A DNA stretch of 64,000 nt from Pelagibacteraceae bacterium AG-461-B04 (lineage in GTDB: Bacteria > Pseudomonadota > Alphaproteobacteria > Pelagibacterales > AG-422-B15), in assembly GCA_003211835.1 (NCBI GenBank), contig QCRN01000002.1, positions 1 through 64,000 on the forward strand, in the 5' to 3' direction. Both the position numbers and the translations under genes were made by a program. Shown here piece after piece: positions 1 to 11,061 of the stretch (positions are counted from its first letter, which is position 1; each line of letters opens with the position of its first letter). The notes below the pieces were generated by a model that was given only the letters and a program-made list of their open reading frames with translations, made no database searches and was not told the origin of the DNA.

Positions 1-29
1 AGGGCTCTAACCAACTGAGCTATGGGCCC
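1..29 (-). tRNA. partial tRNA gene, 5' end (identity not determinable)
   Basis: Read on the minus strand from base 29, the sequence gives a seven-base acceptor strand GGGCCCA, then T8-A9. A D-arm follows, with stem GCTC/GAGC and loop AGTTGGTTA, which is the universal tRNA 5' half. The gene runs off the left edge before the anticodon, so the amino acid cannot be read. It lies just upstream of base 1 in transcription terms and downstream of nothing else visible. Base 26 would be C, which is uncommon, so a check of the neighbouring sequence is worthwhile. Confidence 0.85.
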
Positions 30-79
30 TTTTTAAAATTGTTATATACAATAAATAAACGTATTTACAGTCTAATAAA

Positions 80-2095
80 TTAGTTTTTATCTAAAAAGCT
101 TTTGAGCAGTTTAGCTCTTGTAGGATGCTTTAATTTGCGTAAGGCTTTAGCTTCAATCTGTCTAATTCGTTCTCTCGTGACAGAGAATTGTTGACCAACT
201 TCTTCTAAAGTATGATCTGAATTCATTCCTATCCCAAATCTCATTCGTAGCACGCGTTCTTCTCTAGGGGTAAGCGAGGAGAGTATCTTAGTAGTTGTTT
301 GTCTTAAGTTAGAATTTATAGCTGCATCAATTGGGATGACAGCATTTTCATCTTGTATAAAATCACCTAAATGACTATCTTCTTCATCTCCCACAGGAGT
401 TTCAAGACTTACTGGTTCTTTTGCAATTTTTAAAACTTTTCTTACTTTTTCAAGAGGCATATTTAATTTGATAGAGATTTCTTCTGGAGTAGGCTCACGG
501 CCAATATCATTTAATAGAAGTCTTTGTGTTCTAACAATTTTATTAATCGTTTCTATCATATGAACAGGTATTCTTATTGTTCTCGCCTGATCAGCTATCG
601 AACGGGTAATTGCTTGCCTTATCCACCATGTGGCGTAAGTTGAAAATTTATATCCTCTTCTGTACTCAAATTTATCAACGGCCTTCATAAGTCCAATATT
701 TCCCTCCTGAATAAGATCAAGAAACTGAAGTCCTCTGTTTGTATATTTTTTAGCAATCGAGATTACTAATCTAAGATTTGCTTCAATCATCTCCTTCTTT
801 GCAATACTTGATTCTCTCTCGCCTTTTTGAACGTTGCTAACAATTCTCTTAAATTCATTTAATGTTAATCCTATATTGCTAGCAGATGCCCTTACTTCGT
901 TCATTATATTCTTGATACTATTTTTCTCTGACTTTACAAATTTTTCCCATCCCGACAGTCTTGTAATTTTTCTTAACCAATATGGGTTATTTTCATTACC
1001 AACATATTTATCTAAAAACTCTTCTCGGGTGATCTTATGCTGCATGGCAAGGCGAAGTAATTTTCCCTCCAGAGACACAACTTCCTTATTAATTATGTAA
1101 AGCTTATTGATCAATTCCTCAATTTTGTTTGTATTAATTTGAAGACCCTTGATTAATTCAACAACAGCAATTTTTGATAATTGGTAGTTTTTTTCTGATC
1201 TTATTGGAAAATCTTTTCCTTTTTCCTGAAAAGCAATCTTATCCTGTTGAAGCTTTTGTAACTTTTTAAAACTTTTATTAAGTTTTTTAAATGTTTCTAA
1301 AATAATAGGCTTTAGTTCATCTTCCATGATAGCAATGGACACATTTAACTCATCATCTGAATCTTCATACTCTTCAACTGACTGGTCCATGGAGGTTTCT
1401 ATCATAGGTTCTGTATCATCTCCGTAAGTTGCTGACTTTTTCTCAGCTTCTTTTCTTTTTCTAATTTCTTCTTTTTCCTCTTGTTCCTTTCTTTTTTTTG
1501 CTTCTTTAATTTTTTTACTAAGTTCTTTTTTGTTTGGAGATTCTTCAAATAAGGATTCAAGATCTATAACTTCTCTGAGTGTAATTTTTTCGTCAATAAT
1601 ATCATCTCTCCAGTCAAGGATTGCTTTTAATGTTAATGGACTTTCACATAAACCAGAGATCATCGCTTCCTGACCAGCCTCAATTCTTTTTGCAATCGCT
1701 ATTTCCCCTTCACGTGAAAGAAGATCAACTGTACCCATTTCTCTAAGATAAAGTTTTACTGGATCATCTGTTTTTTCTGTTCCCGTTTTAGTTCCAGCTA
1801 CATCGTCATCTTTATCATCATCATTATCTGAATCATCTGAGTCGATAATATCAAATCCAACTTGTGATAACTTGGTAGTGTATTGTTCAATTTGTTCAGA
1901 GGTAAACTTATCTTCTGGAAATGACTTTTTAATTAGTTCGTTAGTTAAATATCCATCTTTCTTGCCCTGCTTAATCAATTTCTTTATAATAGATTTTTCT
2001 AGATCTAAGACAGGCCCATCTTGATCGACTGATGGTGTTGGATTAGTTTCAGATACTTGTTTTACTTGCTTTTTTTTTCTGCCGCGTTTTTTCAT
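80..2095 (-). CDS. rpoD: RNA polymerase primary sigma factor RpoD (sigma-70)
   Basis: This is the housekeeping sigma factor that directs core RNA polymerase to -35/-10 promoters. The 671 residues match the usual alphaproteobacterial length. Region 1.1 lies at about 33-85 and is followed by a very acidic run (about 84-99). Region 1.2 is at 111-143 ([12 protein letters not shown]). A long charged non-conserved region spans about 145-430. Region 2 is at 436-510 ([23 protein letters not shown]), region 3 at about 515-590, and region 4 at 600-668 with the helix-turn-helix around 627-650 ([17 protein letters not shown]). It sits one base after dnaG on the same strand, the classical primase-sigma macromolecular synthesis arrangement. 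ATG start. Confidence 0.98.
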   Translation of the reverse strand: MKKRGRKKKQVKQVSETNPTPSVDQDGPVLDLEKSIIKKLIKQGKKDGYLTNELIKKSFPEDKFTSEQIEQYTTKLSQVGFDIIDSDDSDNDDDKDDDVAGTKTGTEKTDDPVKLYLREMGTVDLLSREGEIAIAKRIEAGQEAMISGLCESPLTLKAILDWRDDIIDEKITLREVIDLESLFEESPNKKELSKKIKEAKKRKEQEEKEEIRKRKEAEKKSATYGDDTEPMIETSMDQSVEEYEDSDDELNVSIAIMEDELKPIILETFKKLNKSFKKLQKLQQDKIAFQEKGKDFPIRSEKNYQLSKIAVVELIKGLQINTNKIEELINKLYIINKEVVSLEGKLLRLAMQHKITREEFLDKYVGNENNPYWLRKITRLSGWEKFVKSEKNSIKNIMNEVRASASNIGLTLNEFKRIVSNVQKGERESSIAKKEMIEANLRLVISIAKKYTNRGLQFLDLIQEGNIGLMKAVDKFEYRRGYKFSTYATWWIRQAITRSIADQARTIRIPVHMIETINKIVRTQRLLLNDIGREPTPEEISIKLNMPLEKVRKVLKIAKEPVSLETPVGDEEDSHLGDFIQDENAVIPIDAAINSNLRQTTTKILSSLTPREERVLRMRFGIGMNSDHTLEEVGQQFSVTRERIRQIEAKALRKLKHPTRAKLLKSFLDKN

Positions 2096-2096
2096 T

Positions 2097-3902
2097 TCAA
2101 TTTTTTGCCAAACTCTCTTTTTTTATTTTTAAAAAATTATCATAACTTTCTTGATCCATATTCTGCTCTAAATCTTTGAAAGCTTGTGATAAATCTTTTT
2201 TTTCAAGCAACTGTTGATGCAAATCCAGGAGTCCTAAAAAGCTATTTTCAACTATTTCAAAATCACTTTTTATGACTGATCTGTATGTTCTAAGCAGATT
2301 AGAATTGTATATGCTTTCTATTTCGTTATTAAATCCCTGTTTTATTAGATATGACTTAAAGTCAAAATTTTCAAGATCTTTATCGCTATTTATTGATCCA
2401 AATTCAATGATTTGTGACACTATTTTTGCTAATTTTAAGTCATTAAAGCTAATTCTTCCCAATTCCTCAATATATTTAAATAAAAGTAAAGGGTTCTCAA
2501 TAACGTGCATTAAAATAATCTTTTCTCTAATAACTGAGTCGTGACTAGATTGATTAAGCCTTTCACTATTATAAATCTCTTTTGAGACTCTTTTGTCAAT
2601 ATAGCGGGAATATGAAGAATTTTTTTGAAACTGAGATCTTTTAATAGCATTAATTTTATCATTAAATTCTTTAATATAATAATCTCTTACAGTTTGGTTT
2701 TCAATTTTACTAGCAATTGCCCTAATTCTTTTTTCAAACCCAGCTTTTTTTTCTGGAGTTGAAACATCATCTTTTTCTAATTCAACCTTCCAAATAAATT
2801 CTGACAATGAATAGGATGTATTTAAAATCTTCTTAAATTCCTCAGAACCATTTTTTATTAAAAAATCATCAGGGTCATAATCACTTGGCAATATACAAAA
2901 CCTTGCTGAAAAGTCTGGTAATATATTACTTAAAGCTAAAATTGCTGCACGCTCAGCAGCTTTTTGTCCAGCTTCGTCTCCATCAAACATAATAATTGGA
3001 CTATGACATACTTTCCATGCTCTTTGTAGTTGATAGCTGGTAAGAGCAGTGCCCAAAGGGGCAACAGTATTCTTAAAGTTATTTTGAAATAGGGATATTA
3101 CATCCATATAACCTTCAACTATAATCAAGTTTTCAACTTTTCTATTCTCTTCAGTTGCCAAATTAAGATTAAATAGGTTAAAACTTTTTTTAAAGATTGG
3201 ACTATCAGAAGAATTTATATATTTGATGCTTGAATTATCAATAGCTCTTCCTCCAAATGCAATTAAGTTTGATTTATAATCTTTAATTGGAAACATAAGT
3301 CTATTTCTGAAAAAATCGTAATATTCATTTTCTTTATGTTTTGATTCTTTTATAAGCCCTAATGACAAAGCATCTTTGATATTTACTCCTTTCTTCTTTA
3401 AGTGAAGATAAAGTTGATTGCTTTGAGATCCCGCAAATCCTAACTCGAATTTTTTCCACATGTCAGGATTGACTTGTCTATTATCCAAATACTTTTTAAT
3501 TCCCTCACTCTGACTCAGCATTGACGTGTAAAATTTATTTGCCTCAATCATAATATTTCTTAGACTTGCATAATTATTTTCTACATAATTGGAGTCCTTT
3601 ATAATTCCAGATTCAGGATTTAGTCCTGCTTGCTTAGCAAGGTACTCAATTGAATCAGGATAAGACATATTTTTATGTTTCATTAGAAATGAAAATATAT
3701 CGCCATGTTCTGCACTGCTAAAACAATGAAAAAACTCTTTATCATCACTGACAGTAAATGATGGCGTCTTCTCATTCTTAAATGGGCTTAAACCAACAAA
3801 TTCATTCCCACGCTGGGTTAACTTCACAAATTTACCAACAACTTCTGAGACTCGGAGTCTTGACTTAATTTCATTAATAAATTCTTTCGAGTATCTGGGC
3901 AT
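2097..3902 (-). CDS. dnaG: DNA primase DnaG
   Basis: DnaG synthesises RNA primers at the replication fork. The TOPRIM core is clear: [11 protein letters not shown] with Glu263, and MFDGDEAG with Asp307 and Asp309. The N-terminal CHC2 zinc-binding fold is recognisable (NEKTPSFTV). However, the usual four ligands (Cys, His, Cys, Cys) are Ser39, Lys42, Cys60 and Ser63, so only one remains. I chose the ATG at 3902 (MPRYSKEF) over two in-frame TTG codons upstream, because family members begin at this RYSKEFI segment. At 601 residues it has a full C-terminal helicase-binding region. It lies between yqeY and rpoD and is almost contiguous with rpoD, so cotranscription is likely. Confidence 0.96.
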   Translation of the reverse strand: MPRYSKEFINEIKSRLRVSEVVGKFVKLTQRGNEFVGLSPFKNEKTPSFTVSDDKEFFHCFSSAEHGDIFSFLMKHKNMSYPDSIEYLAKQAGLNPESGIIKDSNYVENNYASLRNIMIEANKFYTSMLSQSEGIKKYLDNRQVNPDMWKKFELGFAGSQSNQLYLHLKKKGVNIKDALSLGLIKESKHKENEYYDFFRNRLMFPIKDYKSNLIAFGGRAIDNSSIKYINSSDSPIFKKSFNLFNLNLATEENRKVENLIIVEGYMDVISLFQNNFKNTVAPLGTALTSYQLQRAWKVCHSPIIMFDGDEAGQKAAERAAILALSNILPDFSARFCILPSDYDPDDFLIKNGSEEFKKILNTSYSLSEFIWKVELEKDDVSTPEKKAGFEKRIRAIASKIENQTVRDYYIKEFNDKINAIKRSQFQKNSSYSRYIDKRVSKEIYNSERLNQSSHDSVIREKIILMHVIENPLLLFKYIEELGRISFNDLKLAKIVSQIIEFGSINSDKDLENFDFKSYLIKQGFNNEIESIYNSNLLRTYRSVIKSDFEIVENSFLGLLDLHQQLLEKKDLSQAFKDLEQNMDQESYDNFLKIKKESLAKN

Positions 3903-3952
3903 CAACAAAGTATAGTACCTAATTACAGTAAAAAATAGTTAGCAAATTGTAA

Positions 3953-4408
3953 CTAATTTTGAAGCTTTTCCTTTATTAATTTGCTTGCAAGCGACATATC
4001 TAATGAAGAAGAACTGTTATCTTTTAAATATTTTATTACTTTACCTATTTCTTTAAGATTTGAGGCTTCAGTTGCATTGATTGCCTTATCACATATTGTG
4101 GCTGTTTCTTCTTCACTTAGCTGTTTTGGCAAAAATTCATTGATAATTGTGATTTCTAATTTCTCTTTTTCTACTAGCTCTGTCCTGCCTGCCAATTTGA
4201 ACATTTCGACCGAATCATTTCGTTGCTTAACCATTTTTTTTAAAAGTTGTATAATAGTCTCTTCTAATATCACTGAGTCTTCTCCAGAAGAGCGACTGGC
4301 AATCTCTTTATCTTTTATTGCGGCTATTATCAACCTTAGTGTATGGATTCTCTCTTTATCACCATTTTTCAATGCCTTTGACAATTCATTTGTGATCATA
4401 TCTTTCAT
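3953..4408 (-). CDS. yqeY: GatB/YqeY domain protein
   Basis: This 151-residue protein consists of a single GatB/YqeY domain, the helical module related to the tail of the GatB amidotransferase subunit. It begins MKDMITNELSKALKNGDK and carries the usual LRLIIAAIKDKEI segment and a C-terminal LASKLIKEKL. The exact role of free-standing YqeY proteins is unsettled; a link to tRNA-dependent amidation has been proposed from homology only. It is the first gene of the yqeY-dnaG-rpoD run and faces away from carA, with about 130 bases between the two starts. The length is normal for the family. Confidence 0.93.
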   Translation of the reverse strand: MKDMITNELSKALKNGDKERIHTLRLIIAAIKDKEIASRSSGEDSVILEETIIQLLKKMVKQRNDSVEMFKLAGRTELVEKEKLEITIINEFLPKQLSEEETATICDKAINATEASNLKEIGKVIKYLKDNSSSSLDMSLASKLIKEKLQN

Positions 4409-4502
4409 ACAAGACGAATAAGAAAACTACATCAACTAATCTTAAGTATCAATAAAAGTTAAAATAATATTTTATTATCTTACTATTGCATCAAGCATAC
4501 AT

Positions 4503-4530
4503 TTGCCTTAAATTCCAATAAATCTAGAAT
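4503..4530 (+). promoter_or_regulatory. predicted sigma-70 promoter of carAB
   Basis: A -35 hexamer TTGCCT (4503-4508) is separated by 16 bases from a -10 hexamer TAGAAT (4525-4530). Only seven bases (4531-4537) separate the -10 box from the carA ATG. Transcription would therefore start at or within a base of the initiation codon, giving a leaderless or nearly leaderless message. No Shine-Dalgarno sequence lies in front of this ATG, which fits. This is a prediction from hexamer match and spacing. Confidence 0.55.
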
Positions 4531-4537
4531 CATACAT

Positions 4538-5689
4538 ATGTCAAAGACGATTAGGTTGAAAAAAGATCGCATTTCCGCTCGATCTAAACCTATTCTAGGA
4601 CAACTAATTCTTGAGGACGGAACTGCTTTTAAGGGCATAAAAATCGGTTCAAATATAAATGCTATTGGAGAAGTTTGCTTCAATACATCCATGACCGGTT
4701 ATCAAGAAATTATTACTGATCCATCATACGCAGGCCAAATAATTAATTTTACATTTCCTCATATTGGAAATGTTGGAACAAATTTTCAAGATAATGAGTC
4801 ATCAATTTCTTATGCAAAAGGTATAATAATTAATTGTGATATTTCCGATCCATCTAACTTTAGATCTATACAGCATTTAGATTCATGGCTTAAAAAAAAA
4901 GGTATTCCTGGATTATGCAATATAGATACAAGATCAATTACTAATATAATAAGATCAAGAGGTGCTCCAAAAGGAGGTATCGTAAAAAAACTTATAAATA
5001 AAGATCATGAGAAAAAATTTCTTTCAGAAATAAAGAAATGGCAAGGACTTAACAATCTTGATCTTGCAATTGAGGTAACGTGTAAAAAAATTCAGAAATT
5101 TAAAAGTAAATCAAATTCAAAAATAAACATAGTAGCTATCGATTATGGTATGAAACAAAATATCTTAAATTGTCTACTAGAATTAAATATAAATGTAATT
5201 GTTGTTCCTGCAAATACTACATCGGATGAAATATTAGAATATAATCCTAATGGGATTTTTTTATCAAATGGTCCTGGTGATCCAAAAGCTACGGGTAAAT
5301 ATGCTATACCAACCATAAAAGATTTAATTCATAAAAAGATCCCCATTTTTGGGATCTGTTTAGGACATCAATTAATATCTCTCGCGCTTGGCGCTAAGAC
5401 AAAAAAAATGTTTCAAGGCCATCGAGGAGCTAACCACCCTGTTCAAAATTTAAAAAATAATAAGGTAGAGATAACATCTCAAAACCATGGTTTTGTAGTT
5501 ACAGAAAAGTCTATTCCTAAAAATGTTAAGATTACTCATAAATCTTTGTTTGATGGCAGCATTGAGGGCATAGAGCATAAGCATAAAAAGATTTTTGCAG
5601 TTCAATACCATCCAGAAGCAAGTCCCGGACCTCATGATAGCCAGTATCTTTTTCAAAAGTTTAAAAGGATGATTAATAGCAGTGCCTAA
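4538..5689 (+). CDS. carA: carbamoyl-phosphate synthase small (glutaminase) subunit
   Basis: CarA releases ammonia from glutamine and channels it to CarB for carbamoyl phosphate, the precursor of pyrimidines and arginine. The N-terminal CPSase small-chain domain covers about residues 18-150 and the class I amidotransferase domain about 197-380. The nucleophile is Cys274 in FGICLGHQ, with His358 and Glu360 in QYHPEASPG. At 383 residues the length is typical. The gene ends eight bases inside carB, which indicates translational coupling. It has a good promoter immediately upstream and no visible leader or attenuator. Confidence 0.97.
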   Translation: MSKTIRLKKDRISARSKPILGQLILEDGTAFKGIKIGSNINAIGEVCFNTSMTGYQEIITDPSYAGQIINFTFPHIGNVGTNFQDNESSISYAKGIIINCDISDPSNFRSIQHLDSWLKKKGIPGLCNIDTRSITNIIRSRGAPKGGIVKKLINKDHEKKFLSEIKKWQGLNNLDLAIEVTCKKIQKFKSKSNSKINIVAIDYGMKQNILNCLLELNINVIVVPANTTSDEILEYNPNGIFLSNGPGDPKATGKYAIPTIKDLIHKKIPIFGICLGHQLISLALGAKTKKMFQGHRGANHPVQNLKNNKVEITSQNHGFVVTEKSIPKNVKITHKSLFDGSIEGIEHKHKKIFAVQYHPEASPGPHDSQYLFQKFKRMINSSA

Positions 5690-8600
5690 AAGAAAGGATA
5701 TTAAATCAATACTGGTGGTTGGAGCTGGACCAATCATTATAGGCCAAGCGTGTGAATTTGATTATTCAGGTACTCAGGCCTGTAAGGCATTAAGAGATGA
5801 AGGGTATAGAGTAATTTTAATTAATTCTAATCCTGCCACAATTATGACTGACCCTAATACTGCTGACGCAGTTTATATTGAACCAATTACACCTGAAATT
5901 GTAACTAAGATAATAGCTAAAGAAAAACCTGATGTAATGTTGCCCACTATGGGAGGACAGACAGCATTAAATATTGCCATAGCTCTTTCTAACAATGGTA
6001 CCCTTAAAAAGTACAATGTTGAACTTATTGGAGCAAATCTCGAAGCAATAAAAAAAGCTGAAGAAAGAGAGAGATTCTACAAAGCAATGATAAAAATTGG
6101 TCTTGAATGTCCTCGAGCAGAAATAGCTCGAAATTTTAAAGAAGCAAAAAAAGCCTTAAAAAAAATTGGACTTCCAGTGATTATTAGACCTTCTTTTACT
6201 TTGGGAGGTACTGGAGGAGGAATAGCAACAACCGAAAAGCAATTTGATGAAATAGCGAATTCGGGTCTTTACAGTTCTCCTATTAACGAAATTTTAATTG
6301 AAGAATCTGTTGCTGGCTGGAAAGAGTATGAAATGGAAGTTGTCAGAGATCGAAATGATAATTGCATTATTGTATGTTCAATTGAAAATATAGACCCTAT
6401 GGGAATTCACACGGGTGACTCTATTACGATTGCGCCTGCGCTTACTTTAACTGATAAAGAATTTCAAATTATGAGAAATGCCTCCATAGCTTGTTTGAGA
6501 GAAATTGGAGTTGAAACTGGTGGTTCCAATGTTCAATTTGCTGTAAATCCAAAAAATGGTCGTCTAGTTATCATTGAAATGAACCCAAGGGTGTCAAGAT
6601 CATCAGCCTTAGCTTCTAAAGCTACGGGATTTCCAATTGCAAAAATTGCTGCTAAGCTTGCGGTAGGATATACTTTAGATGAATTAAGAAATGAAATTAC
6701 AAAGGTAACTCCTGCTTCTTTCGAGCCAACAATTGACTATGTAGTAACAAAGATTCCAAGATTTACATTTGAAAAATTCCAATTTACACAACCACTTCTT
6801 TCTAGTTCCATGAAATCCGTTGGTGAGGTCATGGCCATAGGCAGATCATTTCCCGAGTCGCTCCAAAAGGCAATGAGATCTCTTGAAGTTGGATTAGATG
6901 GGCTTGATGAAGTAAGAACAAATATCAATAAGAAAAAACTAAATAAAAAAAATATAATCAGTGAACTAAAGAAACCTTTAGCAGACCGTCTCTTACTAAT
7001 TGCGCAAGCTTTACGTTTCGGCAATTCAGTCAAAGATATTCATAATGCTTCAAAAGTTGATAAATGGTTCATTGAACAAATTAAGAGAATTGTAGATAAA
7101 GAGATTGAACTAAAGTCAAAAGGGTTTCCAATAAAACCTGGGGAGATATTGAAAATTAAAGCATTAGGGTTTTCAGATAAAAAAATATCTCAACTATGTG
7201 GACTTAACGAGGAAAAAGTATTTTACCTTAGGAAAAAAAATAAAATATTTCCAGATTATAAAAGAATAGATACTTGTGCAGCTGAATTTAAATCAATGAC
7301 TCCTTACATGTATTCAACATATTCAAAAAATTATTCTAATTTAGATACCTGTGAGTCAAATCCATCAGGAAAGAAGAAAGTAATAATATTAGGAAGTGGT
7401 CCAAACAGAATTGGTCAAGGAGTCGAATTTGATTATTGTTGTTGTCACGCATCATTTGCACTTAAAGAACTTAAATATGAAACAATTATGATAAATTGTA
7501 ATCCTGAAACTGTATCAACAGACCCTGATACAAGTGATAGACTGTATTTTGAGCCGCTCGCTGAAGAAAATGTTTATGACATAATATTAAAAGAAAAAAC
7601 TAAAGGGAAATTGCTTGGTGTCATCGTACAGTTTGGTGGTCAAACCCCTCTTAAACTTGCATCATTTTTAAAGAAAATGAGAATTCCAATTCTTGGAACA
7701 TCAAAGGAGTCAATTGATGCTGCTGAAGATAGAGAGAAATTTAAAAAGATATCAGAAGACTTAAATCTCTTACAACCAGCAAATGGCATAGCATTTTCAG
7801 AAAAGCAAGCTTTCGAAGTGATTAATAAAATTGGATTCCCTGCTGTTATTCGGCCATCATATGTCTTAGGTGGAAGAGCAATGGAAATTGTTCATAATAA
7901 AGATGAGCTTAAGAAATATTTTAAAGAAGCGGTCATTGTATCTGGTGATAGTCCAGTATTGATAGATCATTACTTGAAAGACTCAATTGAGGTTGATGTA
8001 GACGCCGTATCTGATGGAAAAAAAGTAATTATTGCAGGAATTATGGAACACATTGAGGAGGCAGGAATACATTCAGGCGATTCGACCTGTACACTGCCTC
8101 CATACTCATTATCAGAAAAAATTATAAAAGATATTGAGAAACAAACAAAAAAACTTGCAATGGCCCTTAAAGTAAAAGGGCTTTTAAATATTCAATTTGC
8201 TATACAAAATAACAATATATTCCTTTTAGAAGTTAATCCTAGAAGTAGTAGAACTGTTCCTTTTGTTGCAAAAGCAACAGGAAATCCTATTGTTAAAATT
8301 GCACTAAATGTTGCAATGGGTAAAAAATTAAATCAGAAAGACTTCAAAGAAAGTAAAAGAAAATATATTTCAATTAAGGAGCCGGTATTTCCTTTTAAAA
8401 GATTTCCAAATGTCGATACAATATTAGGTCCTGAAATGAAGTCGACAGGTGAAGTCATGGCAATTGACAAATCATTTGAGGCAGCATTTATAAAATGTCA
8501 ATTAGCTTCGTCAAACCCTCTTCCAAAAAAAGGTAATTTATTCGTATCTGTTAAGAATTCTGATAAATCAAAAATAGTACCTATTGTTAGGTCCTTTCAA

Positions 8601-8921
8601 AAACTTGGATTTAAAATCAAAGCTACGCATGGAACAGCTTCATATTTGATAGATCAAGGTATTAAAGTGAGCAGGATTAACAAAGTATCTCAAGGTTCAC
8701 CTCACATTGTAGAAGATTTATTAGATGATAAAATAGATATACTGATCAATACAACAGAAGGTAGAAAATCTATAAATGACTCCTTTAGTGTAAGAAGAAC
8801 AGCATTAATGAAAAGCCTACCCTACTTTCTCACTATTTCAGGCGCAAGAGCAGCAATAAATTCAATTAAGGAGTTACGTAACAACGATCTTGAAGTTAAT
8901 CAAATTACAAGCTTTCACTAG
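5682..8921 (+). CDS. carB: carbamoyl-phosphate synthase large subunit
   Basis: CarB makes carbamoyl phosphate from bicarbonate, ammonia and two ATP. The 1079 residues hold two homologous halves. The first opens with [17 protein letters not shown] near residue 14, and the second with [15 protein letters not shown] near residue 565. Each half has an ATP-grasp fold ([23 protein letters not shown]) and a metal-binding [10 protein letters not shown] or EVNPRSSRT segment. An MGS-like allosteric domain occupies about 935-1079. The start is GTG at 5682, inside the end of carA. It is convergent with the Lrp-type gene, whose end it overlaps by a few bases. Confidence 0.97.
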   Translation: MPKRKDIKSILVVGAGPIIIGQACEFDYSGTQACKALRDEGYRVILINSNPATIMTDPNTADAVYIEPITPEIVTKIIAKEKPDVMLPTMGGQTALNIAIALSNNGTLKKYNVELIGANLEAIKKAEERERFYKAMIKIGLECPRAEIARNFKEAKKALKKIGLPVIIRPSFTLGGTGGGIATTEKQFDEIANSGLYSSPINEILIEESVAGWKEYEMEVVRDRNDNCIIVCSIENIDPMGIHTGDSITIAPALTLTDKEFQIMRNASIACLREIGVETGGSNVQFAVNPKNGRLVIIEMNPRVSRSSALASKATGFPIAKIAAKLAVGYTLDELRNEITKVTPASFEPTIDYVVTKIPRFTFEKFQFTQPLLSSSMKSVGEVMAIGRSFPESLQKAMRSLEVGLDGLDEVRTNINKKKLNKKNIISELKKPLADRLLLIAQALRFGNSVKDIHNASKVDKWFIEQIKRIVDKEIELKSKGFPIKPGEILKIKALGFSDKKISQLCGLNEEKVFYLRKKNKIFPDYKRIDTCAAEFKSMTPYMYSTYSKNYSNLDTCESNPSGKKKVIILGSGPNRIGQGVEFDYCCCHASFALKELKYETIMINCNPETVSTDPDTSDRLYFEPLAEENVYDIILKEKTKGKLLGVIVQFGGQTPLKLASFLKKMRIPILGTSKESIDAAEDREKFKKISEDLNLLQPANGIAFSEKQAFEVINKIGFPAVIRPSYVLGGRAMEIVHNKDELKKYFKEAVIVSGDSPVLIDHYLKDSIEVDVDAVSDGKKVIIAGIMEHIEEAGIHSGDSTCTLPPYSLSEKIIKDIEKQTKKLAMALKVKGLLNIQFAIQNNNIFLLEVNPRSSRTVPFVAKATGNPIVKIALNVAMGKKLNQKDFKESKRKYISIKEPVFPFKRFPNVDTILGPEMKSTGEVMAIDKSFEAAFIKCQLASSNPLPKKGNLFVSVKNSDKSKIVPIVRSFQKLGFKIKATHGTASYLIDQGIKVSRINKVSQGSPHIVEDLLDDKIDILINTTEGRKSINDSFSVRRTALMKSLPYFLTISGARAAINSIKELRNNDLEVNQITSFH

Positions 8922-9388
8922 TCTAAGGGAACGTTGCCGAGTTTTTTTGTATTCTTTATTACAAATGCTGTTTTAACACTTGAGATATTTTCATTGGGGG
9001 TGATATTTTGTGTCAAAAAATCATTAAATTCATTCATATTTTTAACAACACATTTCAAAATAAAGTCAATTTCGCCATTAAGCATAAAACACTCTCTTAT
9101 CGCTTCCCATCCCCATATCTGTTTTTCAAAAGCACTCAGGCTCTCTTCATTCTGGTTCTTTAGACTAATAAAAATCCATGCTGTTAAGTCATATCCTAAT
9201 TTTGCTGGATCAAGGTTAGCTCTAAATCCGTCAATATAGCCATTGTCTTCTAAATCACGCACTCTTCTAAGGGTCGGCGGCGGTGACATACTTATTTTTT
9301 TTGAAAGATCTAGATTGGATATTCTTCCCTCATCTTGAAGAATCCTTAGTATTTTTAAATCTACACTATCGAGCGTTTTTTTTACCAT
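8918..9388 (-). CDS. Lrp/AsnC family transcriptional regulator
   Basis: This feast/famine-type DNA-binding regulator has an N-terminal winged helix-turn-helix ([17 protein letters not shown], then [14 protein letters not shown]) at about residues 5-60. A C-terminal RAM ligand-binding domain covers about 68-150. I take the ATG at 9388 as the start (156 residues), because it overlaps the stop of the upstream oxygenase gene as TGATG. A GTG further upstream is also in frame. It is the last gene of a three-gene operon with the oxygenase-like and ELM1-family genes. The regulated genes and effector amino acid cannot be told from the sequence. Confidence 0.9.
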   Translation of the reverse strand: MVKKTLDSVDLKILRILQDEGRISNLDLSKKISMSPPPTLRRVRDLEDNGYIDGFRANLDPAKLGYDLTAWIFISLKNQNEESLSAFEKQIWGWEAIRECFMLNGEIDFILKCVVKNMNEFNDFLTQNITPNENISSVKTAFVIKNTKKLGNVPLD

Positions 9389-10014
9389 CAATATACGGGC
9401 CACTCGGTTTCAAACGTTACATAATTTAATTGTAAGCATCGTCTTTCATTTTTAATATATTTTTTTTCTAATCCGTGCCATGAGTCTTTTTCTGAAGTAA
9501 AAACATACCCAAAATTATTTCTATAAGGTAAGGTCTTGGCAACTTTTAGATCAGGAGTATAAAAATCAGTTCCAAGATTTTCGTTTTCTCCATACCTATT
9601 AACAAATAAAATTGACGACATTAATTTTTCTTTTATGTCGCAGTGAGGTTCAAGCCAAAAACCATTTTTATCAGCAATGACTTCAACCCTTACAAAGGAA
9701 TTTTCTAGGTTTCTATTAATCATTTTTGAAATTAAATCAGTACACTCCTTTGATTGCATTTCTTTTACAAGTTTATACAATTCAGGATAATCAGAGGAAT
9801 TTTCTTTTGTAATAAAAACCCTTAATTTACTTAATAGATTTTTTCCAGTTTTGTCACCTGCTCTAGTACCGTCAAATATCACATCACCTTCTGGAAACTC
9901 AATGCTATAGACCTCATCTATGGAAGTTTCTGATAAAGGATTTTCCAATGTCCAGTGACTAAACGGTTCTTTGAAATGAATTAAATTATTTCTAAGTGCA
10001 TTAACTAATGACAT
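9388..10014 (-). CDS. Fe(II)/2-oxoglutarate-dependent oxygenase-like protein
   Basis: The 208-residue protein has the metal-binding pattern of the double-stranded beta-helix oxygenases: His124-x-Asp126 in LEPHCDIK, a distal His180 in DSWHGLE, and Arg191/Arg192 in NERRCLQL placed to bind 2-oxoglutarate. Between them are typical beta strands (SSILFVNR, NFGYVFTS). The arrangement resembles the prolyl-4-hydroxylase superfamily. The substrate is unknown; proteins, small molecules and sugars are all possible. It overlaps the ELM1-family gene upstream by one base (TAATG) and the Lrp gene downstream (TGATG), so all three are probably made together. Confidence 0.78.
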   Translation of the reverse strand: MSLVNALRNNLIHFKEPFSHWTLENPLSETSIDEVYSIEFPEGDVIFDGTRAGDKTGKNLLSKLRVFITKENSSDYPELYKLVKEMQSKECTDLISKMINRNLENSFVRVEVIADKNGFWLEPHCDIKEKLMSSILFVNRYGENENLGTDFYTPDLKVAKTLPYRNNFGYVFTSEKDSWHGLEKKYIKNERRCLQLNYVTFETEWPVY

Positions 10015-10985
10015 TATTTATTATTATAGCTCTCATTAATTGTTCTGGCTACTTCCATAGTTTCGTTCGTATAAGAATTTGAATAATCCTCTAATTTATC
10101 TGTTAATATCTTCACATAGTTTTTTTTGACCAAAGTTGATAAGAAGCTTTCAATTCGATTATATCTTTTTGAGCTTGGTAACTTGTATATAAAAACCGGT
10201 TTTTTTGCGGATACAGACTCAGATATGATTGAAACTGAGTCTGAAGTACAGATTAGGTATTTTGAGTAATGCATAAGAGCTAAGTAAGGATTCTCTTTTC
10301 CTTCCCAAACAATATTTTGATTTGAATATTTTTTTTTCAAATAATCTTTTATAAATTCTTCTGTTCTTCTTGAAAAAACAATAAACATTTGGACATTATT
10401 ATTATTCATCACTCTGTCTAGAGACATTGCTAATTCGATAACATTTGATTGATCGAATTTGTAATTTCTGCTTTTACCACCAATAAAGACCGTACAAATT
10501 GGTTTTTGAATTGACCCAAAGCTGTCCTTCATTTTTTCTGCGTGCTTTTCTAGTAGTTTTGGTGTTATGTGATTAATAGCAAGATCAGTAGTTATAACAT
10601 TGTGTCCAACCACTTTGTCGTGAGATGGAGCAACAACAATGTCAAAATTTTTTGTGTTTACTCTTGGATTTTGAATATGGATAGAGAATACGCGTTTAAC
10701 AGATTTTTTTTTAATGAACAGTGAAGCATAGATGCTTCTTTTGCCACACGAAATCAATATATCTGGAACTTCTGAGTCTAGATTGAAGTCACTTAAATTC
10801 TTAAACATTATATTTGACAATGGTAAAAAATTAAATGGCAGCTTATTCCATGGAAAATTAAGTTTAACCACTTTCAGTTCATAATTTACATTAAGTGCTT
10901 CGGCAAGACCTCTGACTTGACTAATCATGCCGGCTGAGCCATCAGTTAAACACCATGCTAACTTATTAGTCTTGAAATTATTCAT
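10014..10985 (-). CDS. ELM1 (mitochondrial fission) family protein, GT-B-like
   Basis: The N-terminal motif AWCLTDGSAGMISQVRGLA is diagnostic of the ELM1 family (formerly DUF1022), named after a plant mitochondrial fission factor and common in Alphaproteobacteria. Further conserved stretches are PDILISCGKRS, the HIQNPR segment, TVFIGGKS and CTSDSVSIISE, the last resembling the sugar-nucleotide site of GT-B glycosyltransferases. The length (323) is normal. Its bacterial function is not established. It leads an operon with an oxygenase-like gene and an Lrp-type regulator and is divergent from trxB across about 75 bases. Confidence 0.88.
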   Translation of the reverse strand: MNNFKTNKLAWCLTDGSAGMISQVRGLAEALNVNYELKVVKLNFPWNKLPFNFLPLSNIMFKNLSDFNLDSEVPDILISCGKRSIYASLFIKKKSVKRVFSIHIQNPRVNTKNFDIVVAPSHDKVVGHNVITTDLAINHITPKLLEKHAEKMKDSFGSIQKPICTVFIGGKSRNYKFDQSNVIELAMSLDRVMNNNNVQMFIVFSRRTEEFIKDYLKKKYSNQNIVWEGKENPYLALMHYSKYLICTSDSVSIISESVSAKKPVFIYKLPSSKRYNRIESFLSTLVKKNYVKILTDKLEDYSNSYTNETMEVARTINESYNNK

Positions 10986-11061
10986 TTAGATATTACTTAG
11001 AATCTGAATATAAATATTCTTTTAATTAGTTTGATAATATATAGATTATACTAAAAGCCAA

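Noticed and set aside
834-1100. Plus-strand open frame opposite rpoD, and similar long opposite-strand frames (for example opposite yqeY, prs, aspC)
   Set aside because: They mirror strong conserved genes, have no start signals or recognisable domains, and arise from codon bias of the real gene.
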